A stretch of DNA of 40,253 bases from an uncultured Alphaproteobacteria bacterium (GCA_902596985.1 CACJWR010000013.1:1-40253); one strand, 5' to 3'; positions 1-10,230 are shown, counted from the stretch's first letter. Numbers and translations are program-made. The notes: generated by a model from the sequence alone, not told the origin.

Positions 1-1142
1 AATTTTACCTCTTTACCCAGCATTTTTGCTCCAACTATTCGTCCCACAAGCAAGCCAATAGCAGCGCTCTCTACATACCCTTCGACTCCAGTAATTTGTC
101 CTGCGAGACTAATGTGAGGGTATGATTTTAATTGGAAGTATTTATCTAAAATATCTGGTGAATTCAAAAAAGTATTTTTATGTATTCCACCCAACCTCGC
201 GAACCTAGCTTCCTGCAAACCATTAATTGACCGCAAAATTTCTGCTTGCCTAGAATGCTTAATTTTTGTTTGGAATCCTACAATGTTGAATAAAGTGCCT
301 TCCTTATTTTCTTTTCTAAGCTGAACCACAGCATATGGTTTCACGTCACTGTATGGATTTGTAAGTCCTACTGGTTTCATCGGTCCAAATCTAAGCGTGT
401 CCCTTCCTCTTGATGCCATTACCTCGATTGGTAAACATCCAGAAAAAAATGGTACATCTGCTTCCCAATCATTAAAGTCGGCTTTATCACTTTCAGAGAT
501 TTTAGAAACAAACTCATAATATTCATCCTTTGTCATAGGACAGTTAAGGTAAGCTTCCCTCTCTTCAATGCTATCTCCTTTATCATACCTAGATTGAAAC
601 CATGTATTTTCATAATCAATAGAGTCCGCGTAGACGGTAGGTGCTATAGCATCATAAAAGTATAAATTTTTTGATCCAGTCAGTTTTATAAGAGATTGTG
701 CTAGCTTATTTGACGTAAGAGGACCAGAAGCTATTATTACGTGGTCTTCTGCTAATTGTTTTAAGTCTGTTATCTCTTTTTGTATTATGTTTATAAAAGA
801 ATTATTTTTTATCAACTCAGTTATTTCTGACGAAAATTTCATTCGATCAACTGCCATTGCACTCCCTGCTGGTATACGTGCCTTGTCGCCCGTTGTTATA
901 ATAAGCCCATCTGCAGCTCTCATCTCCCAATGTAATTGTCCTACAGCATTATTGGTGTGGTCATCTGATCTAAACGAATTTGAGCAAACTAGCTCTGCTA
1001 ACAAAGAAGTCTTGTGGGCGGGAGTTTTTTTATTGGGCCTCATTTCGTATAAATTTGATGATATACCCATTCTACCTAGCTGCCAAGCGGCTTCACTTCC
1101 AGCTAGTCCACCTCCAACTATAGCGACTTTTTTCTCTGACAT
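1..1142 (-). CDS. trmFO: TrmFO, folate/FAD-dependent tRNA (uracil-5-)-methyltransferase (partial, C-terminus off window)
   Basis: The flavoenzyme makes m5U54 in the tRNA T-loop with methylene-tetrahydrofolate as carbon donor. The reverse strand reads open from an ATG at 1142 to the left edge (about 380 codons; the family is about 440-470 residues, so only the C-terminus is missing). The N-terminus is a Rossmann FAD motif (VAIVGGGLAGSEAAWQL, residues 6-22). The motif ELVCSNSFR places Cys53 at the position of the family's catalytic cysteine. Further family motifs are IPAGSAMAVDR, FFSGCLPIEVMASRG, LRFGPMKPVGL and GQITGVEGYVESAA. The ATG follows the gyrA stop with no gap (TAAATG), so the two are probably co-transcribed and translationally coupled. 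Identification is secure. Confidence 0.95.
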   Translation of the reverse strand, partial: MSEKKVAIVGGGLAGSEAAWQLGRMGISSNLYEMRPNKKTPAHKTSLLAELVCSNSFRSDDHTNNAVGQLHWEMRAADGLIITTGDKARIPAGSAMAVDRMKFSSEITELIKNNSFINIIQKEITDLKQLAEDHVIIASGPLTSNKLAQSLIKLTGSKNLYFYDAIAPTVYADSIDYENTWFQSRYDKGDSIEEREAYLNCPMTKDEYYEFVSKISESDKADFNDWEADVPFFSGCLPIEVMASRGRDTLRFGPMKPVGLTNPYSDVKPYAVVQLRKENKEGTLFNIVGFQTKIKHSRQAEILRSINGLQEARFARLGGIHKNTFLNSPDILDKYFQLKSYPHISLAGQITGVEGYVESAAIGLLVGRIVGAKMLGKEVK

Positions 1143-3851
1143 TTAATCTGCGTCTTCGGTTGTATCCGCTATCCAAGCGACAGATACGACATTTTCATCT
1201 CCCTTGGTATCAAATACTTTTACACCAGACGCACTTCTCGACTGCCTTGATATTTCAGATACAGAGCAGCGTATGCTTTGGCCCGTAGATGTAACTAGCA
1301 TTATTTGATCATCATCTTCCACAGTAAAAGAGGCTATAATGCTATCTTGTCTTCTTTCAAGATTAGCAGATGTGATGCCTTGACCGCCACGCCCCGACCT
1401 TCTATATTCGTGGGCTGAAGATCTTTTGCCAAAGCCTTGAGACGTAATTGTTAATATCCATTCCTCCAAGGCACCCAACTCAACATATCTATCTTGACTT
1501 AAAACTAATGTGGAGTCTTCTCCATTTTCAATTCCGTTATCTTCGCCTGTAATTGCTCTTCTCATTTTGAAATATGCTAATCGTTCCTCTGTACTGACCT
1601 CTACGTGTTTTAATACAGCCATAGATATGACTGTGTCATTTTTCTTTAAAGTTATTCCTTTGACGCCAATGGAATCGCGCCCCTTGAAAATTCGTACATC
1701 CTCTGTATTAAAACGAATGGCTTTTCCTTTTGCAGTGGTAAGCAGTACATCATTATCATTTTTGCAAATCTGTGCACCAACTAGTGTGGTGTTTTCAGGC
1801 AATTTCATAGCAATTTTTCCATTTGCTTTTACATTTGTGAAGTCTGACAATGCATTTTTTCGAACGTTACCCGTAGAGGTTGCAAAAAATATTTGAAGGT
1901 CTTTCCAAGTTTCCTCCTCTGCTTCAACTGGTAATATAGTTGTAATTCTCGAAGACGAATTTATTGGTAGCAGGTTTACAATAGCTTTACCTTTTGAGCT
2001 TCTACCACTTTGCGGTAGGCGCCAAGTCTTAAGCTTGTATACAAAACCATCTGATGAAAAAAATAATAAAGGTGTATGTGTATTGGTAACGAATAGATTA
2101 GTTACCACATCAGTTTCCTTTGTATTCATGCCTTGAGTACCCTTGCCACCACGTTTTTGCTCTCTGTACTCAGATAATGCTGTTCTTTTAATGTATCCCT
2201 CTCTCGTAACTGTAACGACCATCTCTTCTTTCTCGATAAGGTCTTCATCTTCAAAGTCTCCCTCAAATTCCTGAATTTCCGACCTTCTTGGAATAGCGTA
2301 GCTTTCTTTGACTTCCCTAAGTTCTTCAGAAATTATTTTTCTTATTCGTTCTCTTGATTTTAAAATATCTAAGCAGATTCTTATCTTATCTGCTAAGTCT
2401 TCTAGCTCACTGCCTATTTCGGTTGCTCCTAGTGCTGTCAATCTCTGAAGGCGTAACTCGAGTATTGCTTTTGCTTGTTGTTCAGACAACAAATAAGTTC
2501 CATCCTCGTTAATTGTATGAAAAGGGTCATCAATAAGTTCTAAATATTGGCCTAACTCTTTTACTTTCCACTTAGTATTCATAAGCGTTTCTTTTGCTTT
2601 TGATGGATTTTCGGAATTTCTAATTATAGCAATGACTTCATCAACATTCGAAACTGCAACGGCTAAGCCACAAAGAAGGTGGCTTCTTTCTCTGGCTTTC
2701 TCAAGTTCAAAAATGGTTCGTCTTGCAACTACTTCTTCTCGAAATTCAATGAACTTATTCAAAAAACTCTTTAAATTGAGGAGACTTGGTTTCCCTTTAT
2801 CTAAGGCTAAAAGATTGAAACCAAAACTCGTTTGCATCTGCGAAAAGCGATATAATTGGTTTAAAACCACTTCCACTGTGGCATCCCTTTTTAAGTCAAT
2901 AACAACCCTAATTCCAAGCCTATCCGACTCATCCTGAACATGTGATATTCCCTCGATCTTTTTTTCTCTTGCGAGCTCCGCAATTTTCTCGACTAGCGAG
3001 GACTTATTTACCTGATATGGAATTTCAGTTATCACTATTGATAGCCTATCTTTTTTTTGTTCCTCTAAGGAATGTTTTGCTCTGATAACTATTGAACCCT
3101 TACCAGATAAATACGCTTGTCTAGAACCAGATTGTCCTAAGATGATACCACCAGTAGGAAAGTCGGGGGCAGGCAACAATCTCATCAAATCCTCAATTTC
3201 TATTTGGGGTTCTTCTATGATGGCTAATGTAGCATCTATCACTTCTCCAATGTTGTGGGGAGGAATATTTGTTGCCATTCCCACTGCAATGCCCCCAGCA
3301 CCATTTACTAATAAATTTGGAAACTTTGCCGGTAAAATCTTAGGCTCAATATCTTTTCCATCATAATTGTCTTGGAAATCAACAGTGCCTTTTTCAATAT
3401 CGTCCAGCAAAGCTACTGTTGGATTCGCCATGCGAACTTCGGTATACCTCATCGCAGCAGCGGAGTCTCCGTCAATTGACCCAAAGTTTCCTTGCCCATC
3501 TAGCAATACCAAAGACATTGAAAAATCTTGAGCCATTCTGACTAGCGCGTCATAGATAGCCTGGTCTCCATGAGGATGATATTTACCCATTACATCGCCC
3601 ACAGGTCGAGCAGATTTTCTATATGGTCTGTCGAACGTATTATTTGTCTCATGCATCGAGTATAGAATTCGTCTGTGAACGGGTTTTAAGCCATCTCTGA
3701 GATCTGGAATAGCTCTGCTCACAATTACACTCATTGCGTAGTCTAGGTAAGCAGATTTCATCTCTGATTCTAGCGAAACTTGTGACACGCTATTATCGAT
3801 TAATGTTTTATCACCCTCTGAGTGTTCTTCGTTACTATCGTTATCTGTCAA
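1143..3851 (-). CDS. gyrA: DNA gyrase subunit A
   Basis: This is the breakage-reunion subunit of the A2B2 topoisomerase that introduces negative supercoils. At 902 aa it is a usual length. The N-terminal domain has the catalytic tyrosine in AAMRYTEVRM (Tyr136) and the conserved DGLKPVHRR and NGAGGIAVGMATNIPPHN segments. The C-terminal beta-pinwheel carries a GyrA box (QKRGGKG), which separates it from ParC. The start is TTG at 3851, with AGGAA about 9 nt upstream; the next in-frame ATG (residue 31) would cut into the conserved SAYLDYAMSV segment. In the quinolone-resistance region (YHPHGDQAIYD) the position matching E. coli Ser83 is Gln97, while Asp87 is conserved as Asp101. The gene lies 29 nt after ssb and abuts trmFO, suggesting an ssb-gyrA-trmFO transcript. 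Confidence 0.97.
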   Translation of the reverse strand: MTDNDSNEEHSEGDKTLIDNSVSQVSLESEMKSAYLDYAMSVIVSRAIPDLRDGLKPVHRRILYSMHETNNTFDRPYRKSARPVGDVMGKYHPHGDQAIYDALVRMAQDFSMSLVLLDGQGNFGSIDGDSAAAMRYTEVRMANPTVALLDDIEKGTVDFQDNYDGKDIEPKILPAKFPNLLVNGAGGIAVGMATNIPPHNIGEVIDATLAIIEEPQIEIEDLMRLLPAPDFPTGGIILGQSGSRQAYLSGKGSIVIRAKHSLEEQKKDRLSIVITEIPYQVNKSSLVEKIAELAREKKIEGISHVQDESDRLGIRVVIDLKRDATVEVVLNQLYRFSQMQTSFGFNLLALDKGKPSLLNLKSFLNKFIEFREEVVARRTIFELEKARERSHLLCGLAVAVSNVDEVIAIIRNSENPSKAKETLMNTKWKVKELGQYLELIDDPFHTINEDGTYLLSEQQAKAILELRLQRLTALGATEIGSELEDLADKIRICLDILKSRERIRKIISEELREVKESYAIPRRSEIQEFEGDFEDEDLIEKEEMVVTVTREGYIKRTALSEYREQKRGGKGTQGMNTKETDVVTNLFVTNTHTPLLFFSSDGFVYKLKTWRLPQSGRSSKGKAIVNLLPINSSSRITTILPVEAEEETWKDLQIFFATSTGNVRKNALSDFTNVKANGKIAMKLPENTTLVGAQICKNDNDVLLTTAKGKAIRFNTEDVRIFKGRDSIGVKGITLKKNDTVISMAVLKHVEVSTEERLAYFKMRRAITGEDNGIENGEDSTLVLSQDRYVELGALEEWILTITSQGFGKRSSAHEYRRSGRGGQGITSANLERRQDSIIASFTVEDDDQIMLVTSTGQSIRCSVSEISRQSRSASGVKVFDTKGDENVVSVAWIADTTEDAD

Positions 3852-3880
3852 AAGTAAGAATTCCTGAAAAAATGGTCAAA

Positions 3881-4357
3881 CTAAAACGGGATCTCATCAT
3901 CTAAATCTTCTGGACCCAGATTATCCTGGCTAGATCTACCTGGTTCAACTGATTGATAGGACTGTGTTTCATTTTGTTGATTCGACATATTGGGCATATC
4001 ATCAGACCTTCCACCCAGCATTGTTAGCTCACCCCTAAAATTCTTAAGAACTACTTCTGTTGTATATCGATCATTACCCGCTTGATCCTGCCATTTTCTT
4101 GTTTCCAACTGTCCTTCAATGTAAACTTGCGAGCCTTTCCTTAGGTATTGCTCGGCTATCTCGGCAAGACGTTCGTTAAAAATTGCTATATTATGCCAGC
4201 TGGTGCGTTCCTGTCTCTCACCAGTACTTGAATCTTTCCACGTTTCACTCGTAGCTAAGGAAAAATTACACACCTTTCCTCCAGATGGAAATTCTCTCAA
4301 TTCGGGATCTTTTCCTAATCTTCCTATAAGAAGGACCTTATTTAAACTTCCAGCCAT
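3881..4357 (-). CDS. ssb: Single-stranded DNA-binding protein
   Basis: SSB coats single-stranded DNA in replication, recombination and repair and recruits partners through its C-terminal tip. The 158-residue protein has an N-terminal OB fold (about 1-112, beginning [20 protein letters not shown]), a polar Gln/Asn/Ser-rich linker, and the diagnostic acidic tip DLDDEIPF at the very end. An in-frame ATG exists 10 codons upstream (4387), but the one at 4357 matches the family N-terminus and has GAGG 7 nt before it, so I chose it. It is transcribed divergently from uvrA, an arrangement also seen in other proteobacteria. I could not find an alphaproteobacterial LexA box (GTTC-N7-GTTC) in the shared upstream region. 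Confidence 0.96.
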   Translation of the reverse strand: MAGSLNKVLLIGRLGKDPELREFPSGGKVCNFSLATSETWKDSSTGERQERTSWHNIAIFNERLAEIAEQYLRKGSQVYIEGQLETRKWQDQAGNDRYTTEVVLKNFRGELTMLGGRSDDMPNMSNQQNETQSYQSVEPGRSSQDNLGPEDLDDEIPF

Positions 4358-4483
4358 GACATAACCTCGCTCCTCTAATTTTAACATCGAAGTATATAAT
4401 TTTCAACAAAGTATCAAGGTCAATATTAAAAAGTACTTTAAATATTTGCTATTTGCTTTAATTGAGGATCAGGAGGATTTTCT

Positions 4484-7348
4484 TTGGATTCTATCTCACA
4501 TATTAAAGTTCGTTCTGCTAAAGAACATAATTTGAAATCGATAGATGTTGATATTCCAAGAGATAAGTTGGTTGTACTTACCGGTTTGTCGGGATCTGGG
4601 AAATCATCACTAGCATTCGATACAATATATGCAGAAGGCCAGCGTCGCTATGTGGAGAGCCTTTCGGCTTATGCGAGACAGTTTTTAAACATGATGCAAA
4701 AACCAGATGTTGAAAGTATATCCGGATTATCACCAGCCATTTCTATTGAGCAAAAAACTACAAGTAAGAATCCCCGTTCAACTGTTGGGACAGTTACCGA
4801 AATTTATGATTATCTGAGATTACTCTTTGCCAGAGTGGGTGTGCCTTACAGTCCAGCTACCGGAAAACCCATAAAAGCCCAACAAATTTCCGATATGGTA
4901 GACATAATATTGAAACTTAAATCGGGACTAAAGTTATATATATATTCTCCTTTAGTGAAAGATCGGAAAGGAGAATTTAAAAAAGAAATTAATGAGATAA
5001 TTAAAAAAGGTTTTCAGAGGGTTAGGGTCAATGGAGATCTTTATGACATTGATGAGATACCGACATTAGACAAGAAATATCGATATAATATAGATGTACT
5101 CGTCGATCGTTTGATTGCAAGTTCTGGAGATAGGATCGGCGAGAGGCTTGCCGATAGTTTAAGAACAGCTTTAGATATTTCTGAAGGTATAGTTGTTGTT
5201 GATGTTTTCGAAGAGGATCAACAAAAAGACTCTCTTTTATTTTCTGAAAAATTTGCATGCCCTGTTTCTGGTTTTAGTTTAGGCGAAATTGAACCGAGAC
5301 TATTCTCTTTTAATGCGCCCACTGGCGCATGTGAAGCGTGCGATGGTCTTGGTCGCCAAGACCAATTTGATGAAAGCTTAATAGTTATAGACGAGAAACT
5401 ATCCGTATATGATGGAGCCATTATTCCTTGGGCAAGGAGTTCCAATCCATATTACAGACAGACGGTTGAGGCTTTATCGAAACATTATAAATTTAATCCT
5501 GATGCTCCTTGGAGGGACCTTGATACAAAAATAAAAAAAATTTTACTATACGGTAATGAGGGAGAGAAAATCAACTTCAGATTTGATGATGGAGGGCGAG
5601 TTTATACTACTAAAAAATCATTTGAAGGAGTAATTTCTAACTTAAAACGTAGATTTGATGAAACTGTTGAACCTTGGTTATTAGAAGAGTTTAAAAGATA
5701 CAGAAGTGATAAACCTTGCTCAAAATGTAACGGTTACAGGCTAAGACAAGAGGCTCTCTGCGTAAGGGTAGCGCAACAAAACATCGGAGAGTGTTGCGAT
5801 AAGTCGATTAAGCAGTTGCTTGCATGGATAGAATCACTGAGAAAAACTCTCTCTAAGTCTCATCTTCAAATTGGTAGCGCTATTATAAAAGAGATCTCCA
5901 GCAGGCTAACTTTTTTAGATAATGTTGGTCTAGAATATTTAACTTTAAGTCGAGCCTCAGGTACATTGTCTGGGGGAGAAAGTCAGCGGATAAGATTAGC
6001 AAGTCAAATAGGTTCTGGCTTAACAGGTGTACTTTATGTTTTAGACGAGCCTTCAATTGGATTACACCAGAGAGATAATAGAAGGTTAATCAAAACGCTC
6101 AAAGATTTAAAAGCACAAGGTAATTCAGTTTTAGTGGTTGAGCATGATGAAGAAGCAATAAGAGAAGCTGATCATGTTATTGATCTTGGTCCTGGTGCGG
6201 GAGTTCAGGGTGGATATATCGTTGCAGAGGGCACACCTCTAGATGTTATAAAAAGTGAGAAGTCGCTTACTGGTCTTTATCTTTCTGGAAAAGAGAGCAT
6301 ACCTGTGCCGGCAAAAAGAAGAATTAATTCAAAATCCGAGGTAAAATTAACAGGAGCAAGTGGCAATAATCTCAAAAACATAAATATTTCTTTCCCAACA
6401 GAATTATTTATTTGCGTAACGGGTGTATCAGGGGGAGGAAAGTCGACTTTAATAATAGAAACTCTCTTTAAAGCGGCAGCCTCGAAACTTAACGGCTCCA
6501 GACAAACTCCCGCAAAATTTGAAAAAATTGAAGGTTTAGAGAATTTTGAGAAGGTTATAGATATAGATCAATCTCCAATAGGGAGAACACCAAGATCTAA
6601 TCCTGCTACTTACACAGGTGCTTTTACGCATATAAGGGATTGGTTTACGGGCTTGCCAGAGTCAAAAGCTAGAGGGTACATGCCAGGACGTTTTTCTTTT
6701 AACGTTAAAGGTGGCCGTTGTGAGGCTTGTCAAGGTGATGGGCTAATTAAGATAGAGATGCATTTTCTTGCCGATGTTTATGTGGAATGCGACCAATGTC
6801 TTGGCAAGAGGTATAATAGAGAAACGCTTGAAATAAAATTCAAGGATAAAAACATTTCAGATGTTTTAGAAATGACAGTAAACGAAGCTGAAGATTTTTT
6901 CAAAGCGGTGCCTTCTATTAGAGAAAAAATGTCAACTCTTAAAAGAGTTGGCCTAGGTTATATTAAAGTGGGTCAACAGGCGACAACTTTGTCAGGAGGA
7001 GAAGCGCAGAGGGTAAAGCTTGCAAAAGAACTTGCAAGAAGAAGCTCAGGATCAACTTTATATATATTAGACGAGCCTACAACTGGGTTGCACTTCCATG
7101 ATATTAAAAAATTACTTGAAATTCTGCATGAGCTTGTTGAGAAAGGTAACACAGTTATTGTTATTGAACACAATTTGGATGTGATCAAAACAGCTGACTA
7201 CGTAATTGATATTGGACCAGAAGGCGGAGATAAAGGTGGTGAAGTGGTGTGTCATGGCACACCTGAACATATAGCGACTGTGAAAGAAAGTTTTACAGGA
7301 GCATTTTTAAGTCCTATTGTTTGTAAATTGTCTGATAAAAAGCTTTAG
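4484..7348 (+). CDS. uvrA: UvrABC excinuclease subunit A
   Basis: UvrA is the damage-recognising ATPase of nucleotide excision repair. It loads UvrB and links to Mfd, which is also in this window. The 954 aa protein has two ABC modules. The first has Walker A GLSGSGKS (34-41) and signature [12 protein letters not shown] followed by [13 protein letters not shown]. The second has Walker A GVSGGGKS (647-654) and signature [12 protein letters not shown] followed by [13 protein letters not shown]. The C-terminal zinc finger keeps its cysteines (CEACQGDG and CDQCLG). In the first zinc-finger region the usual CPxC pair reads CPVS, so one ligand is missing; from memory this is common in Alphaproteobacteria. 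Translation starts at TTG 4484, supported by AGGAGG at 4471-4476 with 7-nt spacing. Confidence 0.97.
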   Translation: MDSISHIKVRSAKEHNLKSIDVDIPRDKLVVLTGLSGSGKSSLAFDTIYAEGQRRYVESLSAYARQFLNMMQKPDVESISGLSPAISIEQKTTSKNPRSTVGTVTEIYDYLRLLFARVGVPYSPATGKPIKAQQISDMVDIILKLKSGLKLYIYSPLVKDRKGEFKKEINEIIKKGFQRVRVNGDLYDIDEIPTLDKKYRYNIDVLVDRLIASSGDRIGERLADSLRTALDISEGIVVVDVFEEDQQKDSLLFSEKFACPVSGFSLGEIEPRLFSFNAPTGACEACDGLGRQDQFDESLIVIDEKLSVYDGAIIPWARSSNPYYRQTVEALSKHYKFNPDAPWRDLDTKIKKILLYGNEGEKINFRFDDGGRVYTTKKSFEGVISNLKRRFDETVEPWLLEEFKRYRSDKPCSKCNGYRLRQEALCVRVAQQNIGECCDKSIKQLLAWIESLRKTLSKSHLQIGSAIIKEISSRLTFLDNVGLEYLTLSRASGTLSGGESQRIRLASQIGSGLTGVLYVLDEPSIGLHQRDNRRLIKTLKDLKAQGNSVLVVEHDEEAIREADHVIDLGPGAGVQGGYIVAEGTPLDVIKSEKSLTGLYLSGKESIPVPAKRRINSKSEVKLTGASGNNLKNINISFPTELFICVTGVSGGGKSTLIIETLFKAAASKLNGSRQTPAKFEKIEGLENFEKVIDIDQSPIGRTPRSNPATYTGAFTHIRDWFTGLPESKARGYMPGRFSFNVKGGRCEACQGDGLIKIEMHFLADVYVECDQCLGKRYNRETLEIKFKDKNISDVLEMTVNEAEDFFKAVPSIREKMSTLKRVGLGYIKVGQQATTLSGGEAQRVKLAKELARRSSGSTLYILDEPTTGLHFHDIKKLLEILHELVEKGNTVIVIEHNLDVIKTADYVIDIGPEGGDKGGEVVCHGTPEHIATVKESFTGAFLSPIVCKLSDKKL

Positions 7349-7364
7349 AAAGAAGGAAAATATA

Positions 7365-7868
7365 ATGCGAGTAGGATTGTACCCAGGTACTTTTGACCCT
7401 TTAACGCTTGGGCATATAGATATAATAAGTAGGGCTTCAACACTCGTCGATAAGTTAGTAATAGGAGTGGCTATAAATAATGATAAGAACCCTTTATTTT
7501 CTTTAGAAGAAAGAGTGCAGCTTGTAGAAAAAGAAATAGCTAATTTAAGGTCATTGAAAGTGGATATTGTGGTACATCCCTTTAAAAATTTACTAATAGA
7601 GTGCGCAAAAGACGTAGGTGCCTCAATTTTGATAAGAGGGTTACGGGCAGTATCAGATTTTGAGTATGAGTTCCAGATGGTTGGAATGAATAGAGTTTTA
7701 GATAATAAAATAGAGACAGTTTTCTTGATGGCAGATGCAGGTTGTCAAGCCATTGCATCTAGATTGGTGAAAGAAATTGCTAAGCTAGGTGGTAACATAG
7801 ACAAATTTGTAACTGAAGACATTGCTATTGCAATAAATAATAAATATAAAAACAAAAAAAAGGATTAG
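7365..7868 (+). CDS. coaD: Phosphopantetheine adenylyltransferase
   Basis: CoaD catalyses the penultimate step of coenzyme A synthesis, adenylating 4'-phosphopantetheine to dephospho-CoA in the cytosol. The 167-residue length is typical. The nucleotidyltransferase motif is GTFDPLTLGH (TLGH at 14-17). The conserved IRGLRAVSDFEYEFQM segment and a C-terminal SRLVKEIAKLGG segment are also present. An in-frame TTG lies 16 codons upstream inside the end of uvrA, but ATG 7365 gives the family N-terminus (MRVGLYPGTF) and has AGAAGGA a few bases upstream. It sits 16 nt after uvrA and 2 nt before the cyclophilin gene, so it is probably part of the same transcript. Confidence 0.96.
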   Translation: MRVGLYPGTFDPLTLGHIDIISRASTLVDKLVIGVAINNDKNPLFSLEERVQLVEKEIANLRSLKVDIVVHPFKNLLIECAKDVGASILIRGLRAVSDFEYEFQMVGMNRVLDNKIETVFLMADAGCQAIASRLVKEIAKLGGNIDKFVTEDIAIAINNKYKNKKKD

Positions 7869-7870
7869 AA

Positions 7871-8401
7871 ATGGCATTAAAGAAAAAAAAAGTAACAAAA
7901 AAAAGTGCCAAACAAAATATAGTTTTAGAGACAAATAAAGGAAAAATTACGATAGAACTGTTAAATGATCTCGCTCCAAATCATTGCAAGAGAATATTAG
8001 AGCTGTCAAAAGATAAATTTTTTGATGATGTAGTGTTTCATAGAGTGATTGACGGCTTTATGGCTCAAACGGGTGATGGCCAGTATGGTTCTTTAAAAAA
8101 TGGGTTCCAAAGTGATCGTGTCGGAATGGGAGGTTCAGACTTGCCTGATCTAGAAGCCGAATTCACTTCTGAGCCGTTTGTCAGGGGTATTGTGGGCATG
8201 GCTCGATCACAAAACCCAAATTCTGCCAATAGCCAGTTTTTTATTATGCTTGAAGATAGTATGCATTTAAACAACCAATATACGGTCTGGGGAAAAGTAT
8301 TGAAAGGTATGGACGTAGTAGATAAAATAAAAAAAGGGGATCAGTTGGATAACGGAAAGGTTGATGACCCAGATTTCATAAAGACAATTAAAAATGTTTA
8401 G
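7871..8401 (+). CDS. ppiB: Peptidyl-prolyl cis-trans isomerase, cyclophilin type, cytosolic
   Basis: This cyclophilin isomerises prolyl peptide bonds during protein folding. The core contains VVFHRVIDGFMAQTGD (catalytic Arg within FHRVIDGF), VGMARSQNPNSANSQFFIML and YTVWGKVLKGMDVVDKI. There is no signal peptide, so it should act in the cytosol. The first 15 residues are an unusual lysine-rich tail (MALKKKKVTKKSAKQ). They are encoded by long A-runs, so a homopolymer sequencing error or a downstream start should be kept in mind, although no other ATG lies before the cyclophilin core. It overlaps the next cyclophilin gene by 8 nt. The two are clearly paralogous, one for each side of the inner membrane. 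Confidence 0.93.
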   Translation: MALKKKKVTKKSAKQNIVLETNKGKITIELLNDLAPNHCKRILELSKDKFFDDVVFHRVIDGFMAQTGDGQYGSLKNGFQSDRVGMGGSDLPDLEAEFTSEPFVRGIVGMARSQNPNSANSQFFIMLEDSMHLNNQYTVWGKVLKGMDVVDKIKKGDQLDNGKVDDPDFIKTIKNV

Positions 8402-8972
8402 ATATTTTTTTTCTAAAAAAGTTCTTGTAAATATATTTTTTTGCATACTTATCTGTAGGTGCGCTTTTGCAGAAAATAATCTTGTAATTGAAGTAGGAGG
8501 TGAAGCTAGTGGAAAAATTGAAATAACACTGCTGCCAGATTTGGCTCCCTTGCATGTCGAAAGAATAAAAACTTTGGTTAATTTAGGCGCGTACGATGGC
8601 GTCGTATTCCATAGAGTAATCGAAGGCTTTATGGCCCAAACGGGTGATGTGAAGTTTGGCAAAACGCAAGCGTTTAATCCTGAGCTGGTTGGTAGAGGAG
8701 GCTCTTCATTGCCGGACTTGCCATCTGAATTCTCTGATACGGCCTTTGTCGAAGGTACTGTTGGCATGGCACGATCAAACAATCCGAATTCGGCTAATAG
8801 TCAATTTTTTATCATGTTCCAGCCTGCTCCTCATCTAGATAATAATTACACGGTTTTTGGCAAGGTTAGTTCTGGAATGGACGTATTATCAAAAATAAAG
8901 AAAGGTGATTTGAAAAGAAATGGCGCTGTCGACAAGCCGGACTTTATGAAAAAGGTTTACCTTGAAAAATAA
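8394..8972 (+). CDS. Peptidyl-prolyl cis-trans isomerase, cyclophilin type, exported
   Basis: This is a second cyclophilin, 192 aa, likely periplasmic. Residues 1-26 form a signal peptide (basic FSKK, hydrophobic VNIFFCILIC, predicted cleavage after AFA at 24-26). The mature part closely parallels its neighbour: VVFHRVIEGFMAQTGD, VGMARSNNPNSANSQFFIMF and YTVFGKVSSGMDVLSKIKKGD. Several cysteines fall in the signal peptide, but none sits in a good lipobox, so I favour a soluble periplasmic protein. The start codon overlaps the upstream stop by 8 nt, implying coupled translation. It ends 3 nt before the convergent tyrS stop, with no hairpin terminator visible between them. Confidence 0.92.
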   Translation: MFRYFFSKKVLVNIFFCILICRCAFAENNLVIEVGGEASGKIEITLLPDLAPLHVERIKTLVNLGAYDGVVFHRVIEGFMAQTGDVKFGKTQAFNPELVGRGGSSLPDLPSEFSDTAFVEGTVGMARSNNPNSANSQFFIMFQPAPHLDNNYTVFGKVSSGMDVLSKIKKGDLKRNGAVDKPDFMKKVYLEK

Positions 8973-8974
8973 GA

Positions 8975-10216
8975 TTAGAAAATGACGATGTTGAAATGTT
9001 TCTTTTTCCCTATTGAAAGTTGCTGAGGATCGGCAAAATTAGTTTTCTCAAACTTTTCAGTAATGTCTTTTACTGTCCTTCCGTCTAGCTTTACTGCGTT
9101 CTCATTTATTAATCGCTTCGCTTCTTTTCCAGACTTCACCACTCCTGAAAGCGTCATTAGTTTGGTAATAGAAATATGTTCAGGACAATCTTTAGCGTTG
9201 ATCTCGATTGTAGGTAGTTTAGAAGACCCAATATTTTCGCTAAATACTGCTTTTGATGTTTCAAATGCTTCCTCGGCCTTAATTTTACCATGGCATAGTG
9301 TAGTAACCTCGTTTGCTAAAACTATTTTTGCTTCATTTAGGCGATAACCCTTCCTCGAAGTCAGTTCTTTAATTTTGTCAATTGAAAATTCAGTAAAAAG
9401 AAGAAGGAATTTCTCTATATCATCATCATCACAATTCCGCCAAAACTGCCAAAATTCATAAGGAGAGAGATTTTCTTCGTTTAGCCAGACAGCGCCACTA
9501 GACGATTTCCCCATCTTTTGACCAGAAGAGTTAGTTAACAATGGCGAGGTCAAACCAAAAAGTCTATTGCCATTCATGCGCCGAGTTAACTCAATGCCAT
9601 TGACTATATTTCCCCATTGATCAGATCCGCCCATTTGAAGAATGCATTGATAGTCGTAGTTCAGTTTGTAAAAGTCGTAGCCTTGTAATATCATGTAATT
9701 GAATTCTAGAAAGCTTAAAGGGTCATTTTTTTGTAGCCTGCTTTTAACTGATTCGAAGCTAAGCATTCTGTTAATTGAAAAATGCTTCCCAGTATCTCTC
9801 AGAAAATCCAAGTAGTTTAGCTTGCTTAACCAATCATCATTATTTAGCATAAGTGCGCCTGGGAAATCAGACGAAAAATTTAGGTATTTAGAAAATATCA
9901 ATTTGAGACTTAGTAAATTAGCATTTATTGTTTCGTCAGTTATCAATGGTCTCTCTGTTTTCCTAAACGAAGGGTCTCCTATTTTTGTTGTGCCGCCTCC
10001 TAACAAAGTGATTACCCGGTGACCATCTTTTTGAAACCACCTTAGCATCATTATATTCATAAGATGGCCCACATGAAGGGAAGAAGCAGTAGCGTCGTAC
10101 CCGATATAACAGGTCACTTTTGAAGTGCTCAACAGCTTATCGAGACCTGTTAAATCAGTGCAGTCATTAATAAAGCCACGGGTTTTCAAATTATTCAGAA
10201 TATTACTTTTTAACAT
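8975..10216 (-). CDS. tyrS: Tyrosyl-tRNA synthetase
   Basis: TyrS is a class Ic aminoacyl-tRNA synthetase that charges tRNA-Tyr. At 413 aa it has the normal bacterial length. The HIGH signature appears as HVGH (48-51) after YIGYDATASSL, and the KMSKS loop reads KMGKS (234-238). The tyrosine-site segment QMGGSDQWGN is intact. A C-terminal S4 RNA-binding domain covers roughly the last 70 residues (SGVVKSGKEAKRLINENAVKLDG region). It lies 14 nt downstream of the alpha/beta hydrolase gene and converges on the cyclophilin pair. Confidence 0.96.
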   Translation of the reverse strand: MLKSNILNNLKTRGFINDCTDLTGLDKLLSTSKVTCYIGYDATASSLHVGHLMNIMMLRWFQKDGHRVITLLGGGTTKIGDPSFRKTERPLITDETINANLLSLKLIFSKYLNFSSDFPGALMLNNDDWLSKLNYLDFLRDTGKHFSINRMLSFESVKSRLQKNDPLSFLEFNYMILQGYDFYKLNYDYQCILQMGGSDQWGNIVNGIELTRRMNGNRLFGLTSPLLTNSSGQKMGKSSSGAVWLNEENLSPYEFWQFWRNCDDDDIEKFLLLFTEFSIDKIKELTSRKGYRLNEAKIVLANEVTTLCHGKIKAEEAFETSKAVFSENIGSSKLPTIEINAKDCPEHISITKLMTLSGVVKSGKEAKRLINENAVKLDGRTVKDITEKFEKTNFADPQQLSIGKKKHFNIVIF

Positions 10217-10230
10217 TAACCCACAATAAT

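Noticed and set aside
787-1146. Plus-strand open frame of 119 codons
   Set aside because: It lies fully antisense to trmFO, whose FAD motif and Cys53 motif are unmistakable; it has no ribosome binding site and no family resemblance.
4358-4483. LexA/SOS box between ssb and uvrA
   Set aside because: I searched by eye for GTTC-N7-GTTC and GAAC-N7-GAAC and found none. SOS control cannot be claimed from this sequence.
7317-7364. Upstream in-frame start for coaD
   Set aside because: It lies inside uvrA and adds 16 residues foreign to the family; ATG 7365 has a good ribosome binding site.
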